Shown here piece by piece: positions 9,124-16,479 of a DNA stretch of 64,000 bases. The notes below the pieces were generated by a model. It did no database searches. It had not been told where the DNA came from and worked only from the letters and a program-made list of their open reading frames with translations. Made by a program: the position numbers and the translations under genes. Each line of letters starts with the position of its first letter. Position 1 is the stretch's first letter. Where the stretch lies: NCBI RefSeq assembly GCF_013423485.1, contig NZ_JABFFR010000017.1, positions 1 through 64,000 of the forward strand. The letters are read 5' to 3'. The stretch comes from Azospirillum oleiclasticum. Lineage in GTDB: Bacteria > Pseudomonadota > Alphaproteobacteria > Azospirillales > Azospirillaceae.

Positions 9124-10286
9124 GGCGTGCCGGACGGCGTGTTCCAGCGCACCCGCGGCAGGATCCGGCCGACGTCGATGCGGTCCTTGTGGCACGCGAC
9201 CATCTCGAGCATCGCCGTGAGCGCGTCCGCGTCGAGCCGGTGGGGGTCCAGTCCCAGTCCGAGGAGCCCGTCATGAACGGCGACGTAGCGGTGTTCCTCC
9301 AGTTCACGGCGGGGATTGTCGATGTGCTGGACACGCACGTCGAGACCGAGGCGCGTCCCCGCTTCCTGGACGCGTTCGGCGATTTCGCGGATCGAGAAAA
9401 TCTCCGTGAACTGGTTGAAGATGCGCAGCTCCCCGGCCGCCGCTGGATTGAGGATCGACAGCTCGACGCAACGCAGCGTGTCGCGGATGTTGATGTAGCC
9501 GCGTTTCTGCCCGCCCCGCCCGTAGATGGTCAGCGGCATGCCGATCACCGCCTGCACGAGGAAGCGGTTGATCACCGTGCCGAAGATGTCGTCGTAATGG
9601 AAGTTCGGCACCAGGCCGGGATGCAGGTCGGCCTCCGCCGTGGACAGCCCGTAGACCGGCCCCTGCATCAGATCCGTCACGCGGAGCCCATAGAGCCGGC
9701 AGTGAAAGGACAGCAGGTCGGTGTCCATGATCTTGGTGGTGTGATAGAGCGATCCGCCGGCGCGCGGGTACAGGAAGCGGTCCGAACGTCCCTTGTGCTC
9801 GATGGTGATCCAGCCCTCCTCGATGTCGATGTTCGGGGTGCCATACTCCCCCATGGTGCCGAGCTTGACGATGTGGCAGTCGGGGGCGTGCGTGAGCACC
9901 GCCCACGCGACGTTGAAGGTCGAGCGGAGGTTGTTCTCGAGCGTCAGGCGCGCTTCCGCCTCGCCGCGCATGGAAAAGGGTGCGGACGGCTGCTCGGCGT
10001 AGTGGACCAGCGCATCCGGGCACAGGTCGCGGATCAGAGCGGACAGCCGCTCGCCGTCGGTGCAATCGAAGAGGTGGACGGCGATCCGCCGGCCGTTGAT
10101 GGTGTGGAACAGGTCGGCCCGCTCCTCCAGGTCGCCGGTGGGGATCAGGGCTTCCGACCGCGTCTCCGCTGCCAGCCTGCGGCGGAGATAGTTGTCCACA
10201 ACGTGGACTTCATGGCCTTTCGCGGCCATGTGCATCGCCGTCGGCCATCCCAGATACCCATCTCCACCAAGAATTACAACTTTCAT
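9120..10286 (-). CDS. sqdB: NAD-dependent epimerase/dehydratase, UDP-sulfoquinovose synthase (SQD1) type
   Basis: SQD1-type enzymes convert UDP-glucose plus sulfite to UDP-sulfoquinovose. The 388-residue product has the NAD-binding GGDGYLG at residues 7-13. It has KLGTMGEYGTPNIDIEEG with T144, and a YxxxK pair at Y181/K185, matching almost exactly the Thr/Tyr/Lys catalytic set of plant SQD1. GGQKRGYINIRDT and FNQFTE are also family signatures. I start at MKVV; an upstream in-frame ATG would add an unlikely 11-residue leader. The gene is isolated on the minus strand between export genes. It may supply a sulfonated sugar for sulfolipid, for a cell-surface glycan, or for decorating the neighbouring adhesin; the last is only inference. 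No sulfoquinovosyltransferase (sqdX/sqdD) is next to it. Confidence 0.85.
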   Translation of the reverse strand: MKVVILGGDGYLGWPTAMHMAAKGHEVHVVDNYLRRRLAAETRSEALIPTGDLEERADLFHTINGRRIAVHLFDCTDGERLSALIRDLCPDALVHYAEQPSAPFSMRGEAEARLTLENNLRSTFNVAWAVLTHAPDCHIVKLGTMGEYGTPNIDIEEGWITIEHKGRSDRFLYPRAGGSLYHTTKIMDTDLLSFHCRLYGLRVTDLMQGPVYGLSTAEADLHPGLVPNFHYDDIFGTVINRFLVQAVIGMPLTIYGRGGQKRGYINIRDTLRCVELSILNPAAAGELRIFNQFTEIFSIREIAERVQEAGTRLGLDVRVQHIDNPRRELEEHRYVAVHDGLLGLGLDPHRLDADALTAMLEMVACHKDRIDVGRILPRVRWNTPSGTP

Positions 10287-10444
10287 TGCATCGTGTCCAC
10301 TGCGCGGTCCGGCGGGCATTTCTCAATGAGATAAGTCTTTAGTATATTTTAGTAGATCGCGTCCAATCCTCCTGGTGACAATGCATAGCATCGGTTGCGG
10401 GACAGTCGAATTTTCTCGCCGTTGAACTTTGAGGCTGCGCATCC
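10287..10444. promoter_or_regulatory. AT-rich divergent intergenic region
   Basis: This 158-bp gap separates the divergent sqdB-like and hlyD-like genes. It is clearly more AT-rich than its surroundings (around 10330-10350), as expected for back-to-back promoters. A GAGG at 10431-10434 sits about 10 nt before the GTG start of the plus-strand gene. Confidence 0.5.
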
Positions 10445-11620
10445 GTGAGGCTCAGACGACGAACCGCCGGGATCTCAACGCGCCAACAGGCGCTGTTGCT
10501 GCGCCAGACCCAACCGAGCCGACCCGTAAGCGTCTGGCAGCAGCGCCTTGGACCGTTGTTGCCGCATCTGCGGCGCTTCTATGGCTGGGTGAAGCGCTGG
10601 CTGTTCGTCATCCTGATCACCCTCTTTGTCGGGTGGGTCACGCTGATGGACGAGCTGCGGGTCGTGGCGCTGGGCGCCATCGATGCATCGGTGGTCAGGG
10701 TCGCGGCCGCCTTCCCCGCCCAGATCCAGTCCGTGGCAGTGACCTGCGATGCCCGCGTCGAGGCGGGCATGGTGTTGGCCGTGGTCCGCAATGAGATCAT
10801 GCTCCAGCAGTACCGGACGGACTTCGCCCGCGTGGAGGCGGAGTTCAACCAGGCTCGCAGCGCCTATGATGCGCGCGTGGCTGCCGTGGACGAATCGGCC
10901 AGCGCCGCCCAGCACGAGCATCGCGCGGCCATCAAGGTGCGCGAGAACGTGGGTCTTCTCCGCAGCGCCATGGAGCCGCTCTGGCAGAAGCGACAGATCA
11001 CCCTGACCGAGTGGTTGGAGATCGACAACAGTTGGCTCAAGGCCACATCCACCGAAGCAGCCGCCGAGGCGAACGTCCGCAGCCGCCAGGCCGAGGCCCG
11101 CAAGACGAGGCTGGAGATGCAGGAGCAGATCGCCGGGCTGCAGGCCCGGCTGACGGAAATCGGCAAGCTGGTCGAGATCAGCGGCCATCACGAGCTGCTG
11201 GCGGAGACGTCCGGAGTGATCACCGGATGCGAACGGCGGCCCGGCGAGGTGGTGGCATCCGGGGAGCCGATCCTGGAAATCCAGCAGTCCGGTACGCCGT
11301 CGGTGATTGCCTATGTCGCGGCGTCCGACATGGACCGTGTGCAGGCCGGCATGGCCGGGCTGGTGTACCTGGCGACCGAGCCGGAGCCCCTGTCGGCCAG
11401 GGTCGAGAAGCTTCCGGTCCAGGTCGGCCGCCTCCCCGGCCGCTTGAAGCGGTATTTCTGGCAGGGGCAGGAATGGCAACAGTATGCGCCCGTGCGGCTG
11501 GCCCTCGGCGGGTTGCCGGCGGATACGGCGGCGCGGCTTCGCAACAACGAGCGGGTCGACATCCTCTTCGAGATGTATCCCCGGCTCCACATCCCGGTGT
11601 CGATCCTCAATGTCTTCTGA
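10445..11620 (+). CDS. HlyD-type membrane fusion/adaptor protein
   Basis: This is the periplasmic adaptor linking an inner-membrane exporter or glycan synthase to the outer membrane. The 391-residue product has a basic cytoplasmic N-terminus, one membrane span at about residues 52-67, a biotinyl-lipoyl half-motif (FPAQIQSVAVTCDARVEAGMVLA), and a long coiled-coil hairpin (about 115-245). A second lipoyl half (TSGVITGCERRPGEVVASGEPI) and a beta-barrel domain follow. The start is GTG, with GAGG 10 nt upstream. It is shorter than classical HlyD and resembles adaptors of polysaccharide systems (Alg44-like C-terminus) as well as T1SS adaptors. Its partner is therefore uncertain. It overlaps the next gene by 11 bp. 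Confidence 0.85.
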   Translation: MRLRRRTAGISTRQQALLLRQTQPSRPVSVWQQRLGPLLPHLRRFYGWVKRWLFVILITLFVGWVTLMDELRVVALGAIDASVVRVAAAFPAQIQSVAVTCDARVEAGMVLAVVRNEIMLQQYRTDFARVEAEFNQARSAYDARVAAVDESASAAQHEHRAAIKVRENVGLLRSAMEPLWQKRQITLTEWLEIDNSWLKATSTEAAAEANVRSRQAEARKTRLEMQEQIAGLQARLTEIGKLVEISGHHELLAETSGVITGCERRPGEVVASGEPILEIQQSGTPSVIAYVAASDMDRVQAGMAGLVYLATEPEPLSARVEKLPVQVGRLPGRLKRYFWQGQEWQQYAPVRLALGGLPADTAARLRNNERVDILFEMYPRLHIPVSILNVF

Positions 11621-12716
11621 CCGCCAGACCGGCCGGCCGATCCGCCTCGCCGACGATGCGACCTTGGGATCGGCGCGCGAGACGGAGTTCCTGGTCACTC
11701 TGGGCGGGCGCCGACCGCGCGAGCGGCGGCTTGCCCTGCTGATTCTCGTGCAGTTCCGCGGCGGCCAGATCATGCCCAACTGGGCGATGGACCGGCAGGA
11801 CGGCATCGCCTATTGGCCCACCCTGCCCGAGCGCGTGCAGGAGTTGCTTGTGGGCGACATGGAGCATCTGGCGGCCAACGATTATCTCGAACGCCTGCAC
11901 TTCGACCGGGTCCATCGCTGCCCGGGTTGCGGCGGCCATCTGCTGAACATCCGGGAGGTGTGTGTCGAATGCGGGTCCTCGAACATCGAGAACCTGCCCG
12001 TGCTGCACCATTTCCGTTGCGGCTACGTTGCGCCGATCGGCGAGTTCGAGAGCAAGGGACGAGGCCGCAGCTGCCCGAAATGCGGCCACAGCATGCGCAA
12101 TCTCGGCACCGATCACGAGATCGTCGGCGAGCAGGTCCGGTGTCGCAGCTGTGCCATCAGCTTCGATGAACCGAACGTCGAGGCTGCCTGCTTCCGCTGC
12201 GGTCGCAAGACGCCGGTGGACCAGTGCGTCACCATGGACATCTGGGGCTATCGGCTGACCACTCTGGGGCACGCGGCGGCAAAGGCAGGCCGGCTGTTCG
12301 AGGAGGAGGACGAGCGACTGTTCGAGCCGGGCGCCACGATCTACCGGCGCAGCGTGTTCCTGAAGATGCTCCGCGATGATTTCCGGATCAACCAGCGTTA
12401 CGGGATCCCAGTCTCCGTCATCGCGCTCCGGCTGATTTACGAATCTGCGGACGTGCGCTCCGCGGCCGAGCGCACGGTGGTGGAGGTCTTGTTGGAAACC
12501 CTGCGCAACGTCGATCAGATCGGCCGGTTCGATGAAGGGGTTCTGGTGGTGAAGTTGCCGGCGACCGATCGCGACGGGGCGGAAGTGGTGCGGAGCCGGC
12601 TGGCCGCGGCCGTCGACGCCATCGCCGGCGTGGACGTCAGGGCGAGCCACGTGGTCATCTCCGACGACGTCAGCGTGGAGGCCGACATAGCCCGGGCGAT
12701 CTCCGCACCGAAATGA
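11610..12716 (+). CDS. TackOD1-domain zinc-ribbon protein with degenerate GGDEF-like C-terminus
   Basis: The 368-residue product is predicted to be cytosolic. Residues ~95-222 form a TackOD1-type metal-binding module. Its Cys pairs lie at 104/107, 118/121, 155/158, 178/181 and 194/197, plus C137, in contexts such as HRCPGCGG, REVCVECGSS, HHFRCGYV and CPKCGHSMRNLG. Residues ~238-360 look like a GGDEF-fold domain (SVFLKMLRDDFRINQRYG...IALRL) in which the GG(D/E)EF loop reads GRFDEGVLVVKLP, so diguanylate cyclase activity is unlikely. The ATG lies inside the end of the adaptor gene, implying translational coupling. TackOD1 is a proposed output domain of signalling proteins. A regulator of the adjacent secretion or glycan locus is a reasonable inference; the molecular function is unknown. 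Confidence 0.75.
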   Translation: MSSDRQTGRPIRLADDATLGSARETEFLVTLGGRRPRERRLALLILVQFRGGQIMPNWAMDRQDGIAYWPTLPERVQELLVGDMEHLAANDYLERLHFDRVHRCPGCGGHLLNIREVCVECGSSNIENLPVLHHFRCGYVAPIGEFESKGRGRSCPKCGHSMRNLGTDHEIVGEQVRCRSCAISFDEPNVEAACFRCGRKTPVDQCVTMDIWGYRLTTLGHAAAKAGRLFEEEDERLFEPGATIYRRSVFLKMLRDDFRINQRYGIPVSVIALRLIYESADVRSAAERTVVEVLLETLRNVDQIGRFDEGVLVVKLPATDRDGAEVVRSRLAAAVDAIAGVDVRASHVVISDDVSVEADIARAISAPK

Positions 12717-12839
12717 GTCGGATCATGGTCCATATATGTCGCGATACGCTGCGGATTCCTGCAAGGAGTCGCTTGATGAACGTCTTGCAATTCGCGTAAA
12801 ATGTTTGCCGACAGATGAATGGCCTATGGTCTTGGGCGG

Positions 12840-13154
12840 ATGGCTGGCAACGCAAACACCGGGGCGAGCGGAGCCTATTACCTCATGATGCACGGCAAGA
12901 GCATCGGGCCGCTCAAGCCGTTGCACGTGAAGAAGCTGTACGAGGCCGGCATGATCACGCACAGCACACCGGTGCGCGAGCATGGCCTCGGTGACATCCG
13001 TTGTCTCTGCCATCACCGGCGGCTCGCGTCCCACATCTGGGGCGCCCGTGCCCCCCTCGTCGCGCTCCGTGGCTCCGTCGAGGAGTACCGGGCAAGACCG
13101 GTCTTCGGCATTGCAGCCACCCTCCTGGCCGGATTGCTTGCCGGAGTGGGGTGA
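12840..13154 (+). CDS. Small GYF_2-like protein with C-terminal membrane segment
   Basis: The 104-residue product begins MAGNANTG. Residues ~14-55 resemble a GYF_2/DUF4339 module: YYLMMHGKSIGPLKPLHVKK, LYEAGMI, then STPVREHG, matching G-x-x-x-GP...L..L...G.I...T.V...G. The C-terminus (about 85-104) is hydrophobic and could anchor it in the inner membrane. GYF_2 modules usually bind peptides at membranes. The middle (residues 55-80) is not recognisable, and a frameshift within an originally longer protein cannot be excluded. It follows the TackOD1 gene by 123 bp on the same strand and may belong to the same locus. Confidence 0.5.
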   Translation: MAGNANTGASGAYYLMMHGKSIGPLKPLHVKKLYEAGMITHSTPVREHGLGDIRCLCHHRRLASHIWGARAPLVALRGSVEEYRARPVFGIAATLLAGLLAGVG

Positions 13155-13413
13155 TCGGATCGCCGCATGTTCGAGGCGGACTCCTGTGGTGCAGGCGCCC
13201 GGGGGGCCATCGGCGGAACAGCCAAGCCTTGTAACAAGCCCGAGGCTGCTGCCCGGCATTACGAGGACATTCCCACACCTTGGAGTCTGTCTGATTTAGA
13301 CGGAAGCATATCCGGCATGTCGGATGTATACGGCTGGAGGCCCGCCACGAGGCCGGGCTGCGGATTCCCTTCTGCTGAATTGGCCGGAACCGCGTGGCGC
13401 ACCGGATCGGCGA

Positions 13414-13845
13414 TCAATCAGCTCCCCACAGCCGCGGGTCGAAAGCGAAGTGCCGCTCGCCGACGATCCGCGCCCCGACTGCCGCCGGGTGGGCCGGGTT
13501 CAGAAGGCGGTTGGCGCTTTCCGGCACGATCGCCGACGGCACCTCCAGCACCGGCGTGCGTCGTTCGGTCAGCCAGCGGTCACCGAAGGCGCGCGGATCC
13601 TCCGGCAGGGCGGCCACCGTCTCCACCGCCAGCCCATCCAGGTCTATCTCCAGCAGCACGTAGTCCTCCGGGATCAGGTCCACCGGCAGGTCGAGATGGA
13701 CGCGCACCTCCAGCACCGCCAGCGCCGCCGACGACGCGGCGTACACCAGCGGGCGGCCCGGCGCGTTCCAGCGGCCGCCATAAAGCCGGGCGCCCTCGCC
13801 CGACAGGTCGGCGAAAGGCGCGCGGCACAGCCGCCATGCCCGCAT
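13414..13845 (-). CDS. RES-domain toxin of a type II toxin-antitoxin pair
   Basis: RES toxins degrade or modify NAD+ and related substrates through an ADP-ribosyltransferase-like fold. The 143-residue product matches the family's length. It has the N-terminal WRLCRAPFADLSGEGARLYGGRWN block with the conserved Arg, the Glu in AVLEVRVHLDLP, and the C-terminal RIVGERHFAFDPRLW. The ATG shares one base with the antitoxin stop (TGATG), so the two are translated from one message with the antitoxin first, the standard order for this family. Confidence 0.9.
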   Translation of the reverse strand: MRAWRLCRAPFADLSGEGARLYGGRWNAPGRPLVYAASSAALAVLEVRVHLDLPVDLIPEDYVLLEIDLDGLAVETVAALPEDPRAFGDRWLTERRTPVLEVPSAIVPESANRLLNPAHPAAVGARIVGERHFAFDPRLWGAD

Positions 13846-14276
13846 CAGGCGGCGATCCCGTGCGCGATCCGGCCGAGCAGCGTTTCCACCTCGCGGGCAC
13901 CCTCGTCGGTGTCCAGCAGGTCGAGCGGGCGCTCGCCACCGAGCGCCGTGGTGGGCCGGCGCAGCCACGCCGCCGCCTTGGGCTGCGCCCCGAAGGTGTC
14001 CTCCGCCAGCGCCACGACGCGCGCCACCCGCATCAGCCGGTCCGACTGCTCGGGCGTCAGCGAGCCGACCTTGCGGCGGTTGGCCAGCGTCTTGCGCGGC
14101 AGCACGACGCGGTCGACCTCGCCGGCAGTCAGCCGGCCGCTGTCGAGCAGGTGCTGGACCACCGCGACCGGCAGCCCGTCGCGCACGGCCCTCACCAGAT
14201 CGAGACCGTGCCGGATGTCGCGCCCCACCACCGGGGCGCCGCCGACGACCGCGATGGTCCGTGCGGGATCGATCAT
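13845..14276 (-). CDS. Xre/MbcA/ParS-type antitoxin (DUF2384)
   Basis: The 143-residue partner of the RES toxin. The N-terminal half (DIRHGLDLVRAVRDGLPVAVVQHLLDSGRL, then LPRKTLANRRKVGSLTPEQSDRLMRVARVV) is the Xre-like helical DNA-binding region of this family. The C-terminal DUF2384 part (ALAEDTFGAQPKAAAWLRRP, then GGERPLDLLDTDEGAREVETLLGRI) is the region that binds and blocks the toxin. I start at MIDPARTIAVVGG; longer in-frame extensions look non-coding. It is expected to repress its own promoter in the upstream 14277-14552 gap. Confidence 0.9.
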   Translation of the reverse strand: MIDPARTIAVVGGAPVVGRDIRHGLDLVRAVRDGLPVAVVQHLLDSGRLTAGEVDRVVLPRKTLANRRKVGSLTPEQSDRLMRVARVVALAEDTFGAQPKAAAWLRRPTTALGGERPLDLLDTDEGAREVETLLGRIAHGIAA

Positions 14277-14552
14277 ACCATGCCTCCCCAGGATTGTCCG
14301 GCCAAACGCACGCCAAGTATGGGCGTTCGGCCGGTCGCGCGCAAGGTGGGCATGGTGCCGTTGAGGGCACGGCCGACCACCACGCCGGCCACCGCCAGCC
14401 CGAACACCATCAGCGGGTGTGATGAACCGTACCGAGTTTCCTGGAGGCCCCGTTTCCTGAGAGGATGAGGGCACCGCGACGTCGCCGAGCACGCGTCTGC
14501 CGATCCTGCCGAGGCGGAGGAGGCGCACCGCGCGGCGGACTTACGGCAGGGC
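14277..14552. other. Intergenic region with possible gene/IS debris
   Basis: This 276-bp gap between the toxin-antitoxin pair and the TRAP operon should hold the antitoxin promoter. Reading the minus strand, about 14340-14420 encodes a hydrophobic stretch (LMVFGLAVAGVVVGRALNG) with no start codon, which looks like a membrane-protein remnant. At 14419-14448 a GATGAACCGTACCGAGTTTCC sequence resembles ends of IS3-type elements. Neither assignment is secure. Confidence 0.3.
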
Positions 14553-15845
14553 CTAGCCCGCCAAAACGCTTGGCAGCCAGAGCGCGATGCCGGGGAAGGC
14601 GACCAGCAGCAGCGCCATCAGAAGCATGGTGACGACGAAGGGTGCCGCCCCGTAGATGACGTCCTTGATGTTGCCCGACTGGCGCGTGCTCTGCACGACG
14701 AACAGGTTGATGCCGATCGGCGGGGTCAGCAGGGCGGTCTCCAGCAGGATCATCATCAACACGCCGAACCACACCTTGTCGATCCCGGCGGCGGCGATCG
14801 CCGGTATTACCAGCGGCACCGTGGCGATCAGCATGGACAGCGATTCCATGAACATGCCGAGCACCAGGAAGAAGACGATGGCGGTCATGATCAGCATGGT
14901 CGGCGACAGGCCGGACTGTGCGAACAGGTCGGTGACGATCTGCGACAGGCCGATGGAGCTCAGCACGAAGTTCAGAAGGAACGCGGCCACGACGATCAGC
15001 AGGATCATGGCCGTCGTGCCGACGGTCGCCTCCCCGGCGTCCAGCAGCATGCCGAATGACAGCCGCCGGCGGAAGGCCGCCAGGACGATGGCCATCAGCA
15101 CACCCAGCGCCGCCGATTCCGTCGGCGTCGCCCAGCCCGCGTAGATCGCCCCGATCACCGCGGTGAAGATCAGCAGCGGCGGCAGCAGATCCGGCAGCAC
15201 GGCGAGACGGGTGCCCCAGGAGGACGGCACCGGTGCGCCGCCCCACTTGGGCCGCAGCAGCGTGGCGACCAGCACCGTGACCGAGAACAGGGCGGCCAGC
15301 AGCAGGCCGGGGATCAGCGCCGCCAGGTAGAGCTGCGGGATCGAGGTCTCGGTCAGCACGCCATAGATGATCAGCGGGATCGACGGCGGGATCAGGATGC
15401 CGAGCGCTCCGCCGGCGGCGATGGTGCCGAGGAACAGCGGCTCGTTGTAGCCGTACCGCCTGACCAGCGGGTTGGCGATCGTGCCCAGCGTCGCCGCGCA
15501 GGCGACGCTGGAGCCGCTCATCGCCGCGAACACGGTGGAGAAGCCGACATTCGCGTGCATCAACCCGCCCGGCAGCCGGGACAGCCATTGGGCGATGGCG
15601 TGGTACATGCGCTCGCTGATCCCGCTGCGCAGCAGGATCTCGCCGAGCAGGATGTAGAGCGGGATGGCGAACAGGTTGAACTCCGCCGAGGTGCCCCAGG
15701 CCAGCTCGCCGAAGGCGAACCACAGCGGCATCGGCGAGTACAGGTTGGACAGGATCAGGGCGAGGAAGATCAACCCCGCCGCCACCGGCACGCCGAGGGC
15801 GAGGATGGCCAGCAGCAGGCCGACGGACAGGTTAAGCACGGGCAC
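14553..15845 (-). CDS. dctM: TRAP transporter large permease (DctM)
   Basis: Ion-coupled importer subunit of the inner membrane, 430 residues with about 12 hydrophobic segments. Family signatures include FAIPLYILLGEILLRSGI, STVFAAMSGSSVACAATLGTIA, ILIPPSIPLIIYG and the TPPIGINLFVV motif near the C-terminus. The start overlaps the DctQ reading frame by 14 bp. It is the last gene of the operon that starts at the hydroxyacid dehydrogenase, so its substrate is probably the sugar acid or dicarboxylate-like compound handled by those enzymes. The exact substrate cannot be read from the sequence. Confidence 0.93.
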   Translation of the reverse strand: MPVLNLSVGLLLAILALGVPVAAGLIFLALILSNLYSPMPLWFAFGELAWGTSAEFNLFAIPLYILLGEILLRSGISERMYHAIAQWLSRLPGGLMHANVGFSTVFAAMSGSSVACAATLGTIANPLVRRYGYNEPLFLGTIAAGGALGILIPPSIPLIIYGVLTETSIPQLYLAALIPGLLLAALFSVTVLVATLLRPKWGGAPVPSSWGTRLAVLPDLLPPLLIFTAVIGAIYAGWATPTESAALGVLMAIVLAAFRRRLSFGMLLDAGEATVGTTAMILLIVVAAFLLNFVLSSIGLSQIVTDLFAQSGLSPTMLIMTAIVFFLVLGMFMESLSMLIATVPLVIPAIAAAGIDKVWFGVLMMILLETALLTPPIGINLFVVQSTRQSGNIKDVIYGAAPFVVTMLLMALLLVAFPGIALWLPSVLAG

Positions 15846-16443
15846 CTCCGACGCCGGACGATTCGACGACCGACTTCTGTTCTTCCAGATCCTCCGTGGC
15901 CGTCCTGGTCCCGACCAGCTCCAGCGCCGCCCGCCGCTCGCCGCGGAGCAGCAGGCGGACCGCCTGCACCAGCAGCACCACCGCCGTCAGCGTCAGGAAC
16001 GCCAAGCCGGCCAGCCAGATGCCCTGCGGCACGGCCAGCGGCGCGGCCAGCGGGGTCATCGAGCGGGAGTCGAGCGCGAAGGAGCGGGCGAAGGTCCCCC
16101 AGCCCATCCAGGCCAGCACCCCGCTGGCGATGGCGAAGGTCGCCATCGCGAACAGGTCGAGCGCGATCGACAGCGGGCGGGGAAGCAGGGCCTGCACGGT
16201 GTCGATGCGGATGTGCGCCCGCTTGAGGAGCGTCAGCGACGCTCCCCAGGCCGACACCGCCGCCAGCGCGTATCCGGCCAGCTCGCCGACGCCGCCGGAC
16301 AGCAGGGTGGCGTTGAGGAACTGTCTCGCCAGGATGTCGGCACTGATGAGAAGCGCCATCAGCACGACCAGAAGACCCGAGGCGCGCGCGACGAACCTCG
16401 CGACCGTCCAAACGTGTTGCGTCACAGAGTCCATGATCGGCAT
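15832..16443 (-). CDS. dctQ: TRAP transporter small permease (DctQ)
   Basis: The 203-residue product has four hydrophobic segments (about 15-35, 50-70, 95-115, 140-165), the DctQ pattern, with ADILARQFLNATLL after the first span and LAGLAFLTLTAVVLLVQAVRLL near the end. Its hydrophilic C-terminal tail is longer than usual. Two start codons are possible (16443 and 16434). It lies between the binding protein and the large permease and must act with both. Confidence 0.88.
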   Translation of the reverse strand: MPIMDSVTQHVWTVARFVARASGLLVVLMALLISADILARQFLNATLLSGGVGELAGYALAAVSAWGASLTLLKRAHIRIDTVQALLPRPLSIALDLFAMATFAIASGVLAWMGWGTFARSFALDSRSMTPLAAPLAVPQGIWLAGLAFLTLTAVVLLVQAVRLLLRGERRAALELVGTRTATEDLEEQKSVVESSGVGGARA

Positions 16444-16479
16444 TCCGAAAGCGGCTGCGGGACCGGGGCGAACGCCCCG

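Noticed and set aside
13167-14468. A 433-codon plus-strand frame over the toxin-antitoxin pair
   Set aside because: It is Pro/Ser/Arg-rich without domains and covers the RES and DUF2384 genes, whose motifs are unmistakable on the minus strand.
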